A stretch of DNA of 43,804 bases from Candidatus Aenigmatarchaeota archaeon (GTDB lineage Archaea > Aenigmatarchaeota > Aenigmatarchaeia > QMZS01): positions 1 to 43,804 of the forward strand of contig JAUVLW010000007.1 of the NCBI GenBank assembly GCA_030600555.1. The letters are read 5' to 3'. Position 1 is the first letter of the stretch; each line of letters opens with the position of its first letter. A model generated the notes under the pieces. That model was not told the DNA's origin. It did not search any database and worked only from the letters and a program-made list of their open reading frames with translations. Position numbers and translations under genes: made by a program. Shown piece by piece: positions 8,961 to 19,582 of this stretch.

Positions 8961-11321
8961 TTAATAATAACCTTTCAGGGTTTCATAGAATTCTTTATAA
9001 TCAGGAATGTCTCCTATGATTAATTCTGCGGAACTACTTCCTGTGGTATTTACAGTAATATTCCCATTTTTGAACATTTTATTTAACATTCCCTGAGAAA
9101 AATTTATGTGATCTATTTTATTGAAAATAATTGAAGTTTGTTTTTTATATAATATTCCTGAGTTTGCAACAACCCTGTAATTTTGAATTGAAAATGATTT
9201 AACTTTTACGCTCCAAATCACCATAGGAACTGTGATTGGAAGCAACAAAATCAAAGGGAATATAATTATACTAATTCCTATTAAACCCACCAAAGAATTT
9301 GCCAAATCCGGTTTTGAAATCCTGATTGTTTCCGGGGAATAACTGGAAAGATTTCGTTCCATTTCAGATAACTGCTTTGAATCAGGTCTCTTATAGAATA
9401 TTAAATCAATCAACTCATCCTTGTTATCAATGCCCAGGATATAATTAATTTTAAAATTGTTTGAAATAAGCATCTGACCCTTCTTCCCTTCCTGCACCAT
9501 ATGCTCCCCTGCAACATTAAATCTTACAGACCCATACCCTGAAAAAGGATATTTCACGGTGGTTATATCCTTTATATTATCATACAAAACATAATAAAAA
9601 TCTTTGAAGAATATCCCTCTTGTAAAATAAATATAATCTTTGAAAAAAGTTAGTTTTGAATTTTTATAATAAACTATTTTATAAATTACAATAATAACGC
9701 AAAGAACAGTTAATATAATTGGGATTATTGCGATAAATGGATTAACAACAAACGCAAAATAAGAAGAACCCAAAATAATTATTGCAAAAATCAAAGTGAG
9801 CAATAAGTTTGCTTTGAACAATTCGATTACTTTAAAACTGGAATCCATTTTGTAAATCTTCTCCTGAGCGCCTATCCCTGATTTTGCCAGAATTGACTGA
9901 TATATTCCTTCAGATTTCTTTATGTTTACAAATTTAATATCCTCTGATGAACCTATTGACCAGAAATGTATGCTGCAGGTGTTGAACCATTTGTCAACAA
10001 AATTTTCTTTGAATATAACCGACATAATTTTATCATTGGTAAACTCCTTATTTTTTGAAGAGATAAAATTATATTTTTCCTCAATACTTTTGGATTTAAC
10101 AAAATATTTTGTTGAATTTATTTTGATTGCTATCTGAATTAAAACAATAATCCATACAAACATCAAAGGGAATAAAATGAGACAAACTGGAAGGACAATT
10201 AACAGAGGAACAATCGACCTTTTAGTATTCATTTTATATTCTGCGGTAAAATCTGTGTCTCTTGGCAAAGTTTTTGATTGATAAACAGTTTGTTTTTTAG
10301 ATTCAGATAGGTTAGAAGTTTGTTTCTTTGTTTCAGCAACTCTTGCGGTTTGTTGTTTTCCGGTTCCAACCAGAGAATTTGTTTCGCTTATTAATTTATC
10401 GATATTTGATTCCATCTCTTTGCCATTAGCCATATTTTTGAAAAGAACCTCCTGCTTGCTTCCCTGACAGCTAATCTTCACATCATACAATCTAAATATT
10501 TTATCAATAATTGTTTGTGTAATCATCGAATCAGAAAGATTTTCTATTGGTATAAAAGAATAATTCTTTGAGAGAAAACCCTCCTGATAAGTTATGGTAT
10601 CTGAATAAATGCTGTAAACCCTTCTCTTTAAATCCAAAAACCTGAAAATCAAAACGCCAAATGCCAGCAAAACCAAAAAACTGGATAAATATAAAAATAA
10701 TTGATTCTCCAGAACAAAACTAAATATACCTAACTCAATATCGAAAAATAACCAGACTATTAAAAATAATACAGTGGCTAAATTTCTAAATACCTCAAAT
10801 AAAACTCCTATCGAACTTGGACGTTCCTTTTGAACCAATTTTGATTTTGATAATTTAAACCCATTATACTGCATCATCTTTTCAACATATTCATACATCT
10901 TATTTGGGTTATCAATGGATTTCATGAATATTTCTGAAACACCGCTCCCTGCTGATTCCACTCTTACATTACCAGTCTTTAAAAGTTTATTCTCAATGTA
11001 AGGCAACCTCATAGTTACGTGAGTTATATTCCTAATAATCAATTCAGTTTCATTATTGGAAAATATTCCTCCCGAATTATGGATAATTTTATCTTTAAGA
11101 AAAGTATAACTTTCTTTCTTGTACTGAACATTCAGCGAATAATAATTAAATAGTTCAATAAAGACAAAAACCGCAACGATATATAAAAGATATTCTTTCA
11201 AAACCAAACTTGCTATTGAATAAATTATTGCAAAAAGAATGAATAAACCAATAGAAATTTTAAAAAAACTGTAATTAACATAAGCCGTTTTGTTTGGTTT
11301 TAATTTATATTCATAAGACAT
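8961..11321 (-). CDS. large membrane protein with repeated bacterial-type PH (bPH2/DUF304) domains
   Basis: 786 aa; repeated TM pairs each followed by a 'tfxkdxixxxxGixxxxxxxixxxxI' block. Confidence 0.75.
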   Translation of the reverse strand: MSYEYKLKPNKTAYVNYSFFKISIGLFILFAIIYSIASLVLKEYLLYIVAVFVFIELFNYYSLNVQYKKESYTFLKDKIIHNSGGIFSNNETELIIRNITHVTMRLPYIENKLLKTGNVRVESAGSGVSEIFMKSIDNPNKMYEYVEKMMQYNGFKLSKSKLVQKERPSSIGVLFEVFRNLATVLFLIVWLFFDIELGIFSFVLENQLFLYLSSFLVLLAFGVLIFRFLDLKRRVYSIYSDTITYQEGFLSKNYSFIPIENLSDSMITQTIIDKIFRLYDVKISCQGSKQEVLFKNMANGKEMESNIDKLISETNSLVGTGKQQTARVAETKKQTSNLSESKKQTVYQSKTLPRDTDFTAEYKMNTKRSIVPLLIVLPVCLILFPLMFVWIIVLIQIAIKINSTKYFVKSKSIEEKYNFISSKNKEFTNDKIMSVIFKENFVDKWFNTCSIHFWSIGSSEDIKFVNIKKSEGIYQSILAKSGIGAQEKIYKMDSSFKVIELFKANLLLTLIFAIIILGSSYFAFVVNPFIAIIPIILTVLCVIIVIYKIVYYKNSKLTFFKDYIYFTRGIFFKDFYYVLYDNIKDITTVKYPFSGYGSVRFNVAGEHMVQEGKKGQMLISNNFKINYILGIDNKDELIDLIFYKRPDSKQLSEMERNLSSYSPETIRISKPDLANSLVGLIGISIIIFPLILLLPITVPMVIWSVKVKSFSIQNYRVVANSGILYKKQTSIIFNKIDHINFSQGMLNKMFKNGNITVNTTGSSSAELIIGDIPDYKEFYETLKGYY

Positions 11322-11359
11322 AATTATACTGGAATTGGTTAAATAATAGAAATAAAAAA

Positions 11360-11770
11360 TTAGAGGTTATTAACTATTCCTAAAAAGAATTCCTTATCTT
11401 TCCTGTGCGTGAGCAATTCAACCACTTTGCCTTTTTCAACCCAGCGGGCTTCAGGATTATTTAGGTCAATTGGTTTGAGAATTTCCTGATTTGTCCTAAA
11501 CAAAAACATCGTGATTTCCTTTAGTTCTGATTTATCATCCCTCTCTTTTAGCCCAATTTTATATCTTTTGTATTTGCCAAGTTCTCTTATTAATTCTAAT
11601 TCACTCACTCCGGATTCTTCATATATTTCTCTTTTTGCTGCGGTTAACTCATCCTCCCCATCATAAAGGTGACCCTTTGGCAAAGACCAGGAGTTCCCGT
11701 TCTGGTTAACAACAAGAATTGCTCCATTTTTATTTATTACCACACCCCCAGCAATCTTTGTTTGTTTCAT
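11360..11770 (-). CDS. NUDIX hydrolase
   Basis: Nudix box GHLYDGEDELTAAKREIYEESGV. Confidence 0.9.
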   Translation of the reverse strand: MKQTKIAGGVVINKNGAILVVNQNGNSWSLPKGHLYDGEDELTAAKREIYEESGVSELELIRELGKYKRYKIGLKERDDKSELKEITMFLFRTNQEILKPIDLNNPEARWVEKGKVVELLTHRKDKEFFLGIVNNL

Positions 11771-11863
11771 AAATTAGTTATAATTTGTTTTCTAACAAAA
11801 TACTAAATTTTTAATCAATAAAAAAGAAGATTTTCCAACTAAACTACTAAATGTTTTTATATT

Positions 11864-12346
11864 ATGAAGGGACAGATTTTTATCCTCGGAGCAATGGGTA
11901 TTGTGGTTGCTTTGCTTATGATAATTCCAACCATTCAAAAAGAAATTTACCTGCCAAACACAGACAATTCCATGCTTAAAAATATTGCGGGAGAATATAA
12001 TTACTGGATTGCGTATTCAAATCTTGAAGGAACCTATAATATACTTGAGTTCGGAAATTTTGTAAAAGAAAATTATCCTAATTTGGAATTCTTTTATCTT
12101 TTCACCGAAGGCAATAACCTGAAAATTGCAAACTTCTTTGATGAAGAAATAGAATTTTCTGTAAATGGTGATGATTTTTCCATTGAGCCAAACCAATCAA
12201 CTGAAACCTCTTTCTCAGGTGAACTTGATTTTTCATCAAATTACAGGAATTTCAAATACACTCCTGAAAACGAATTCTCTGGGGCAATATTTCTTAGAAT
12301 TGATAAAGGAATCGCCAAGATTCAACTGCTTGAAATATTTGAATAA
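11864..12346 (+). CDS. membrane-anchored protein with pilin-like N-terminus
   Basis: MKGQIFILGAMGIVVALLMIIP N-terminus; single TM. Confidence 0.65.
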   Translation: MKGQIFILGAMGIVVALLMIIPTIQKEIYLPNTDNSMLKNIAGEYNYWIAYSNLEGTYNILEFGNFVKENYPNLEFFYLFTEGNNLKIANFFDEEIEFSVNGDDFSIEPNQSTETSFSGELDFSSNYRNFKYTPENEFSGAIFLRIDKGIAKIQLLEIFE

Positions 12347-12537
12347 TTAAATCCCAATCAACATCGCCTTTTTCTCAATGCATCTGAATGCAAGATATGC
12401 TATTGAAATTGATATTACTGAAAAAATCGCAAGATAAATTAACTGAGGTATAATCTGGGATAATGTTATCTGGATAATATTTAATTATATTTTTAACAAT
12501 TATATCGCTCATTATTAAATATGAAAGAAAAACTCAA

Positions 12538-14151
12538 TTACCTATATTTCTCAGTCTCCCATTCCTTTGATTTTCCTTTCTCAAGAGCCGCTTTGCTCAG
12601 GAATCCATGCTTGCCTTCAGGAGTGGTAATTAAACCTTTTATTGGGTCAAAAGCGTGTTCCATTATTTCTGCATCCTGCATCCTCAAATCTTTTTCCTCT
12701 ATCCCGTAAAATTCAGGAGGCAAGTCCGCCACTGAAACATCCATCTTTAAATATTCAATAATTTTTCTGAGAGCTAAAGTTGACTGGTCAACAGGGTCTC
12801 CTCCAACGCCGCCACCTCTTTCAAAAATAATGTATTTGTTTTCTCTCTCATCAAAACCTTTTTTTCTCAGGGCGAGCATCCAGGTATACAACCATTCCTG
12901 TTGTTCAGAACCAAGAGGGATTGGAACATGAGCTGGTTCAACTGGAGTAGGCCATCCCACATGAAGAACCCCAACATATTTGCCCCCATCAGACTCCATT
13001 TCATCTATGCAATTTTTTAAAGGATCTATGCCAGCCCCAAGAATATGTTCAAAGTCAATTGCAGCCTTGAAATGTTTTGTTCCCGCATGCTTGCACAAAA
13101 CAACAAAATGTTTTGGGTTGGTTAACCTGTATTCCTCTTCCATTCCCGCACCTACCATCGCGGTTTCAATCACAAAATCAATGTTGTATTTCTCAAGAAT
13201 TGGTTTTGGATCCTTAAGAATTTTTGGATTAAGATGACCCCATATATATTTCAAAGAAACCGCAGGAACCCATAGTTTTGTATCACCTTTAACTTCTTCA
13301 AAAGTTTTGTCTCCAACCACGCCGCACCACAGAGGGTCTCTTTTATCAGACATCCATTTTGCTGTTATGTAATAAGCAACTCTTTCAGGTCCATAAGTCA
13401 AATTGCTTGAACTGGAAAAAGAAAGCAATCTGCTCCTTAATTCTCTTTTTACATCAGCTATCTGAATATTTATAGCCTCACTTTTTTGTTCTTCTGAAAG
13501 TTTATCAAATCTACGATCCTCATATCTTATCTTATCTTCAATAGATTTTCTGGTATTTTCAAGAACTTCATCATACCTGCCTTCTCTAGTTCCTCCAACA
13601 ATCTCAAAAACAGTATCTTCTTTTATAGCCCAGTCAATTAGAGAAGGATTTTCATTAAGAAAATCATGAAATCTTCTTCCCCAAATATCAACAATTGAAG
13701 AAGGCTGGAAATCCTTTCCAAGCCAACCATAAGGTGTTGTTTCAGAAGCGTGCTGGAGATAATACTTTGCATTCAATTTACCGCTTCTCTCGAGATCTTT
13801 TACAAGAGAATCATGAGTCCTGCGATAATCATCTTCTATAGCAGAATCAAGAAAAATTCCCTTTGAACCCATTGCCCCGCATAACCCGTGAAAACCTATT
13901 TCGATATTTAAATCTTTTCTTAGTTTAACCATCTTATTTTCCAAATCAGGGGAAATAAATTCTGTTGAACGCTCAATGTCAACCTGCGTAAAATTAACCC
14001 CCTTCAACGCGGAATAAAATCCTTTTTGGGAAATATCTATAAGAGAAATCTTTTCTTCGGGTTTTGCCATGCTGAACATCCCTGAACTCACACCAATCAC
14101 ATATTCCCCCGCAGGTTTGGGTTTTGAATTCCCAAATAAACTAAAAGCCAT
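12538..14151 (-). CDS. conserved 537-aa protein, possibly TIM-barrel (xylose isomerase/AP endonuclease 2-like)
   Basis: Long ORF; alternating pattern and motifs VDIERS, IGFHGLCG, FEIVGG suggest a barrel; assignment tentative. Confidence 0.75.
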   Translation of the reverse strand: MAFSLFGNSKPKPAGEYVIGVSSGMFSMAKPEEKISLIDISQKGFYSALKGVNFTQVDIERSTEFISPDLENKMVKLRKDLNIEIGFHGLCGAMGSKGIFLDSAIEDDYRRTHDSLVKDLERSGKLNAKYYLQHASETTPYGWLGKDFQPSSIVDIWGRRFHDFLNENPSLIDWAIKEDTVFEIVGGTREGRYDEVLENTRKSIEDKIRYEDRRFDKLSEEQKSEAINIQIADVKRELRSRLLSFSSSSNLTYGPERVAYYITAKWMSDKRDPLWCGVVGDKTFEEVKGDTKLWVPAVSLKYIWGHLNPKILKDPKPILEKYNIDFVIETAMVGAGMEEEYRLTNPKHFVVLCKHAGTKHFKAAIDFEHILGAGIDPLKNCIDEMESDGGKYVGVLHVGWPTPVEPAHVPIPLGSEQQEWLYTWMLALRKKGFDERENKYIIFERGGGVGGDPVDQSTLALRKIIEYLKMDVSVADLPPEFYGIEEKDLRMQDAEIMEHAFDPIKGLITTPEGKHGFLSKAALEKGKSKEWETEKYR

Positions 14152-14264
14152 AATATATATTGTATTCCGTATAATAGGTTTTATCTCTGAATCAAATATC
14201 TCCTAAATCCATATAACAGATTTTACCTCCAAAAGAATATATATCTATAAAAACTAATCTAATT

Positions 14265-14528
14265 GTGAGGTGGAAAGGGACTTCCCTTTTATTAGGAGGA
14301 AATTCTACCCATTGATAGAAAACGCCTGAAAAGGCAAGGAAACTGAAAAGAAATACTCTGGTGGTGCTGTAAACATATGATATCTTTTTGATGAAGCATC
14401 CTCAGAATGGGAAAGGTTTCCACTAAATGAGATGCAAGCATTTGCGCTTAGACGAATGTCCTGCCCCCGACCTATGAAGTGTTCTTTGACGCTGAGAGGG
14501 CAACAAAAGGTAGATTAATCTACCTCAC
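14265..14528 (+). ncRNA. rnpB: RNase P RNA
   Basis: P1 ends GTGAGGT/ACCTCAC; CR-I-like GGAGGAAATTCTACC; CR-IV-like AGATGCAAGC...GCTTAGACGAATG; CR-V-like CAACAAAAGGTAGATTA; long-range P4 AATTCTACC/GGTAGATT with one bulged T. Confidence 0.85.
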
Positions 14529-14645
14529 ATCCTTTTTTTCTTTAATTCATTTTTTGGCGAGTTTATTCTTGAATTTATTTCTTAGCAAGTTTATTCTTAA
14601 GTTTATCTATTGGCAATCCTTTAAGCTATAAAATTTATTAATATT

Positions 14646-15836
14646 ATGGCGAAAATAGCTTCCTACAAAAAACAAATTAAAAAATACAAAAATAAACTGA
14701 TAAAACAGGAAGTTGTAAAAAATATTTTTGAAAAATCAAATGAACTAATAAAATTAACAAAAGACGGGCAGGAGTACCTCAAAAAACTGCCTGCAAATGA
14801 GAAAAAAATAATTGCGGAACAGCTTAAAAATATTAAATACAAATATATCACTCTGGAAAGATTGTTCAAGAAAAAAGAAAAAAGAAAAGCCGTCGACAAA
14901 TTTTTCTATTCCTTTGATGAACTCCCAGTACTCGGGAAAGAATACTGGTTTATGAAATTCACCTCAGACACAGGATCAAACACACAGTTATTTTTTATGT
15001 TTGGAAGAAGCACCGGGGATATGACTCTCAACGGAAAATATATCAAAGACCAACAATTGGATTCAAATAAATACAATGGGTACTCTGTGGGATGGGCTTA
15101 TGATAACAAACAAAAAAGTATAATAAATAATTTAGGGTCAATAGAAATATCTGATAACAAAATTAATATTGAAAATGGTTCGGTTTCTTCATGCTTCTGC
15201 GGAACTTTCCCAAAATACAATTTAAAAATTTCAAAAAATAATAAAGAGATTTGCAACCTAAAAATCACAGAGCCAAAAGACAAAAGTTTAAAATTTGAGT
15301 TTTGTGAATATCACAAAGCTGTTTTTGGATATGACCTCATAAACCTTTATTTTGATTTTGAGGGCAAATTATTTAACAAGAAATTTAAAGGGAAATGTTA
15401 CGTGCAAAAAGTTGTGGCTGTGGGTCCATTCATACCCTGGAGATGGGCAAGAATTGTCTTTAAAAATAAATCTATACTGCAGTATTTTGAAATAAATCCA
15501 GAACTCTTTGGTTTAAAATACAACAAATCTCTCAATTATTATGATTCGGTTTCAAAAAAAACATATGAGTATGCAGATATGGAGATTCAGGATTTTCCGT
15601 GTTCAGACGGCAAAATAAGATGGATTATTAAAAGCAAGAAAAATGATTTATATGCATGCATGAAAACTTACGGCAAAGAAGTATTTGATTTTAAAAGAAA
15701 AGGAAATTTCATTTATATTGAATATCTTGTTGAAGTAACTGATCTCAGCATAAACATTAACAATAAAAATGTTGGGATGAAAAATGTTGGGAGAGGGATT
15801 GGGATTGTGGAAGATACGCAGGGGTATGTTATTTAG
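14646..15836 (+). CDS. unknown 396-aa protein, beta-rich (lipocalin-like?)
   Basis: Single long ORF, coiled-coil N-terminus; no confident family. Confidence 0.75.
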   Translation: MAKIASYKKQIKKYKNKLIKQEVVKNIFEKSNELIKLTKDGQEYLKKLPANEKKIIAEQLKNIKYKYITLERLFKKKEKRKAVDKFFYSFDELPVLGKEYWFMKFTSDTGSNTQLFFMFGRSTGDMTLNGKYIKDQQLDSNKYNGYSVGWAYDNKQKSIINNLGSIEISDNKINIENGSVSSCFCGTFPKYNLKISKNNKEICNLKITEPKDKSLKFEFCEYHKAVFGYDLINLYFDFEGKLFNKKFKGKCYVQKVVAVGPFIPWRWARIVFKNKSILQYFEINPELFGLKYNKSLNYYDSVSKKTYEYADMEIQDFPCSDGKIRWIIKSKKNDLYACMKTYGKEVFDFKRKGNFIYIEYLVEVTDLSININNKNVGMKNVGRGIGIVEDTQGYVI

Positions 15837-15957
15837 GTTTTAGGGAATTCACTTTTTAATAAAATATTGGTAGTTTTATGAAAACAATTCGGTTAATAGT
15901 TGTTCCTCGGCTTACGCCTAAATTTTTGCTTCTCAAAAAACTTCAAGGAACAAAGCA

Positions 15958-18900
15958 CTAAAAAGAACTCAAAGAAAACTGCTTTGGTTTTTTCCCAAAT
16001 ATATTGTCCAGCTGACCTTGGATAAGTTCTAATTGCTCTTTTGTGTAATCCGGTATGTTGTATTGCTCAGCAATCCTCTTGCTCGCTTCAAGATATTTTG
16101 ATATTGTTCCCTCGGACACAGTCAACACAAGTTTCCCTTTGCACTTCAGGCATTTCCCTGACAACGGAGGTCTCCTGTAAATTGTATTGCATCCAACGCA
16201 CCTAAATGTCTGCCTGAAAAAAGTTCTTAAATTACCCTTAATATCTTTCAGAAAATGACTTGAAAGAATCTTGTAAGCAACCAGTTTTTCATCAACGCAA
16301 TTTAGTTTTTCAGCCAACCCCAACTGCATCATCACCTTATCAATCATACTCTCAACAGTTTTGTAGGAAGTAAGATGAACCCCGGAATTAATATCTGTTG
16401 TTTCAGTTGTGTAGCCTAAATCAGAATACATATTTCCTTTATCCAACCTGTCAGCAACCCTTTCTATATTTATCTCAAAAGGGAAGGGGTTATCTTTTGT
16501 TTTTTCATAGAATTCTTTTGGGTACTCAAAAACAACATCCATATCATAAACCTCATCATCAACTTCGCCCAAATCCAGAAGTGTTGTTATTGTAAGAGGC
16601 GCATCAGAGATGCTTCCTCTCCTCATCGGAAGGTATTCTCTTGAAAAATTAAGGAGGCAGTCCATGAGAAGCATAATCCCATTTTCTTCTCCATCGCAGT
16701 CCCTCCTGGTGCAGGCAAACAAATAAGGATGAGCATAATGACATCTGTTTGAAGTAAATCCAATCAATCTGCACACAACCGGAGAAAGTATGTGAGGGGC
16801 TATATCCAGAAACAATTGCCCAACCAAATCCTCTCTCTTTTTTGCATTATAGAAATGTTTAACCCCATAAAAATGTTTAAGCTCATCATCAATAAATTTC
16901 GATACTCTAAGGAAATAATCCGCAGCGCTGTTCTCGCCGTAAGTTGAATATAAAAAATCCTGAGGGAAAAGTTCAACAATCTGATTTTCATTCTCAAGTG
17001 GATTCCCGTCCCGGTCTTTTTCATACCCAAGTTCTCTTAATTTTTCAACGCTCGTGGAAATTTCTCTTGGTATAAAATGAGTTAACGGAGCATTAACCAT
17101 ATCATATCTTATTGTCCCATCCCTAAAAACATAAAGGTCATATTTTGCTCTCAATATTCCTTTATCCACCGGTTCCGGAACTTTATGTTTTGAACTGATT
17201 CCCCTAACCCCTTTTATTAAATTCATCCTGTGTTCATTTAATTTCTCATATCCTTCATTAAGCAACCCAAGCACATTTATTTTCTTCTTCACGATTTTTG
17301 GATTCTCCAGATGCTTCCCGCATTTCATGCAATAAGGAACTATTGAGTTTCCGTGTTCAGGGCAGGTAAACTCGCTGATTTCTGCGGTAATATAAGAAAC
17401 TTCCATAACATTCCTCATTCTGCCGCCTTCCTGACCAACAGGGAATAATACCTGAGGGGAACCTTTCATTTTTCTTTCCTGTGATTTCTCCGGTCTTCCC
17501 ATTCTCGTGCCAATATATTTTGTTAGTTTTTCCCTGATGTCCAACTTTGAAAATTTATTTACTAATTCAAAACCTTCAAGTTTGCTTTCCTTTAATTTTT
17601 CCAAATCCATTCCTTCGAAAGTTTTCAATAAAGGTTCAAAGTCCTCAAGAACAATAAACTGTTTGTCTATTGAAAGGGAATGAGGGATGAATGCTTTCTC
17701 AAGCAGTTCTTTTTTTTCGCAATTCTTAAGAACCAAACTCCCGTCTTTCTTCTCCCCTGAATTCAAATATTCCGCCAACCCAGCAACTTCTTCTGAAGAA
17801 AAATTGTCATAGAAATGAAGATATTTTGGGTGCAATGGAATTATCTCCGCAAGTTTCAGGGCTTCTTCAGAATTTATATTTAATGGATTTTTTATCAGTT
17901 CTTCTGTTCTTTCCAATCCAATCAACTTTCCCGCCGCCTCCTTTTTCTCATCTAAATCAAATTTCCACCATTCTTCAACATAAGCGCTTCTGATTAATTT
18001 CTCCCCATTTTCATAAAAATCCCCAAAGGTAATTAAAATATCCCCCACAAACAGAATTTTGTCAACATCTTTGTTCAGTTCCTTTGCCTTTGACTGGGTT
18101 TCAACTCTCACAACATCCCCGTTCTTTAATTTTACAATTGGAGGCTCTATATTATCGCACACCGAAACAGTGCACCCCTTTCCAGGAAGCTCAATCTTCA
18201 TCTGTGAACCTATTGCGGGGAAAGAATCCAGAATAATTAAAGTTGCTGGATGAAAACCAAAACAACCCGACCCTGTGTTTCTTGACCTTCCATATCTCAA
18301 TCGAAATCCACCCCTCAAATAAGGAAGGGAAAAAACAGGTCTGCCCGCGGGAACCTCTTCTATGAATTTGTATTCTTTATCTCCGCTACTTCCTTTTGTT
18401 TCTCCTTTTTTTAATTTAAGAAACCCATCAAGCCAACTCCAGGTTTCTGTTAATTTAAATTCATCTCCATATTTTTTTAATTTCTTAAGAAGTTTTTTTG
18501 CTTTCAATGGGAGACCATCAAGATAAATCAAACACATTCCTCCCCTTATTCTTGTTGTTCCAACTCTCTCAAGATCTTTGTATTTTGAAACTTCTCTTTT
18601 CTCGGTTGGTTCTCCGGTAATGCAGATAGGAACATTTTTTACAAGATAACTGATTTCTTCTTCATTTGGTTTGTATTGTTTCCTTGTTACATAGGTAAGG
18701 TAATCAGTAACTTCAGTAAAATATCTTCCAATTTCATCATTTGTTGGAATATATCTGTTTAATCCAAGCTCCTTTCTTATGCAGTCTGCAATAAATAAAG
18801 TAAATACCTGGGCTGTTCCCCCCGCAGTTCTTATTGGTCCTGCGTAATAAACAGACACAAATTTATCCTTTGGGTCAATTGTCACGCTAACAATTCCTTC

Positions 18901-19278
18901 AATCGGAGCGCTGACAACCCCTTTTGTATTATAAGCGCATCCAAACCTAAGACCGCAAAGTATTGCTTCTTCCATAGTGTCAAACTTTGAAAACTTCTGC
19001 AGGGCAATGTCCTTTGCTATCCCTAAAGCAACTTCATCGCTCCCAACACTATACTGTTTCTCAAGTTCATCTATCCTTATAATAATCTCCTTCCTGAACT
19101 CATTTAGCTGAGGGTGAACTATCTCAAGAATATCCACACAACGGTTGTTCTTGTCCGCAGCCCTTTTTGACTCAACAAAAAGCTCATAATCTTTACCCGA
19201 TTCCTTGGCTTTTGTGGCCTTATTATAGCTATTATCAACCTCTGACTTAATTCTCTCAAAATATTCCTCGGGGTTCAT
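15958..19278 (-). CDS. polC: DNA polymerase D (PolD) large subunit DP2, no intein
   Basis: 1106 aa; signature regions MNPEEYFERIKSEVD, YYAGPIRTAGGTAQ, zinc-binding Cys clusters; C-terminal PIP-like KQFSLSSF. Confidence 0.97.
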   Translation of the reverse strand: MNPEEYFERIKSEVDNSYNKATKAKESGKDYELFVESKRAADKNNRCVDILEIVHPQLNEFRKEIIIRIDELEKQYSVGSDEVALGIAKDIALQKFSKFDTMEEAILCGLRFGCAYNTKGVVSAPIEGIVSVTIDPKDKFVSVYYAGPIRTAGGTAQVFTLFIADCIRKELGLNRYIPTNDEIGRYFTEVTDYLTYVTRKQYKPNEEEISYLVKNVPICITGEPTEKREVSKYKDLERVGTTRIRGGMCLIYLDGLPLKAKKLLKKLKKYGDEFKLTETWSWLDGFLKLKKGETKGSSGDKEYKFIEEVPAGRPVFSLPYLRGGFRLRYGRSRNTGSGCFGFHPATLIILDSFPAIGSQMKIELPGKGCTVSVCDNIEPPIVKLKNGDVVRVETQSKAKELNKDVDKILFVGDILITFGDFYENGEKLIRSAYVEEWWKFDLDEKKEAAGKLIGLERTEELIKNPLNINSEEALKLAEIIPLHPKYLHFYDNFSSEEVAGLAEYLNSGEKKDGSLVLKNCEKKELLEKAFIPHSLSIDKQFIVLEDFEPLLKTFEGMDLEKLKESKLEGFELVNKFSKLDIREKLTKYIGTRMGRPEKSQERKMKGSPQVLFPVGQEGGRMRNVMEVSYITAEISEFTCPEHGNSIVPYCMKCGKHLENPKIVKKKINVLGLLNEGYEKLNEHRMNLIKGVRGISSKHKVPEPVDKGILRAKYDLYVFRDGTIRYDMVNAPLTHFIPREISTSVEKLRELGYEKDRDGNPLENENQIVELFPQDFLYSTYGENSAADYFLRVSKFIDDELKHFYGVKHFYNAKKREDLVGQLFLDIAPHILSPVVCRLIGFTSNRCHYAHPYLFACTRRDCDGEENGIMLLMDCLLNFSREYLPMRRGSISDAPLTITTLLDLGEVDDEVYDMDVVFEYPKEFYEKTKDNPFPFEINIERVADRLDKGNMYSDLGYTTETTDINSGVHLTSYKTVESMIDKVMMQLGLAEKLNCVDEKLVAYKILSSHFLKDIKGNLRTFFRQTFRCVGCNTIYRRPPLSGKCLKCKGKLVLTVSEGTISKYLEASKRIAEQYNIPDYTKEQLELIQGQLDNIFGKKPKQFSLSSF

Positions 19279-19312
19279 AATTAGGTCTGAATTTTAAAAA
19301 CAGGTTATTATT

Positions 19313-19531
19313 ATGGCAATAACTCTTAATGTTAGTCAGGAACTAATTAGTGAGCTTGAAGAAAGGAAATCCCACCATAAAGAAAGTTATGAAGATGTGA
19401 TTTGGGACCTTCTAGAAGATACTTTAGAACTTTCTGAACAAACACAAGCAGATATCAAAAAATCCGAAGAAGATATTAAAGCAAGAAGAATTTATACTTG
19501 TGAAGAAGTTAAAATGAGTTTGGGATTATAA
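19313..19531 (+). CDS. RelB/VapB-like antitoxin, apparently orphan
   Basis: 72 aa, ITLNVSQELISELEERKSHHKESYEDVIWDLLE...ARRIYTCEEVKMSLGL pattern typical of archaeal antitoxins. Confidence 0.65.
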   Translation: MAITLNVSQELISELEERKSHHKESYEDVIWDLLEDTLELSEQTQADIKKSEEDIKARRIYTCEEVKMSLGL

Positions 19532-19582
19532 AATATTTATTTTGATAACCAATCAAGTATATATCTATATTCCAATACTTTT

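Noticed and set aside
15958-19278. Intein in DP2
   Set aside because: Length and motif continuity fit an uninterrupted DP2; no splicing-domain blocks
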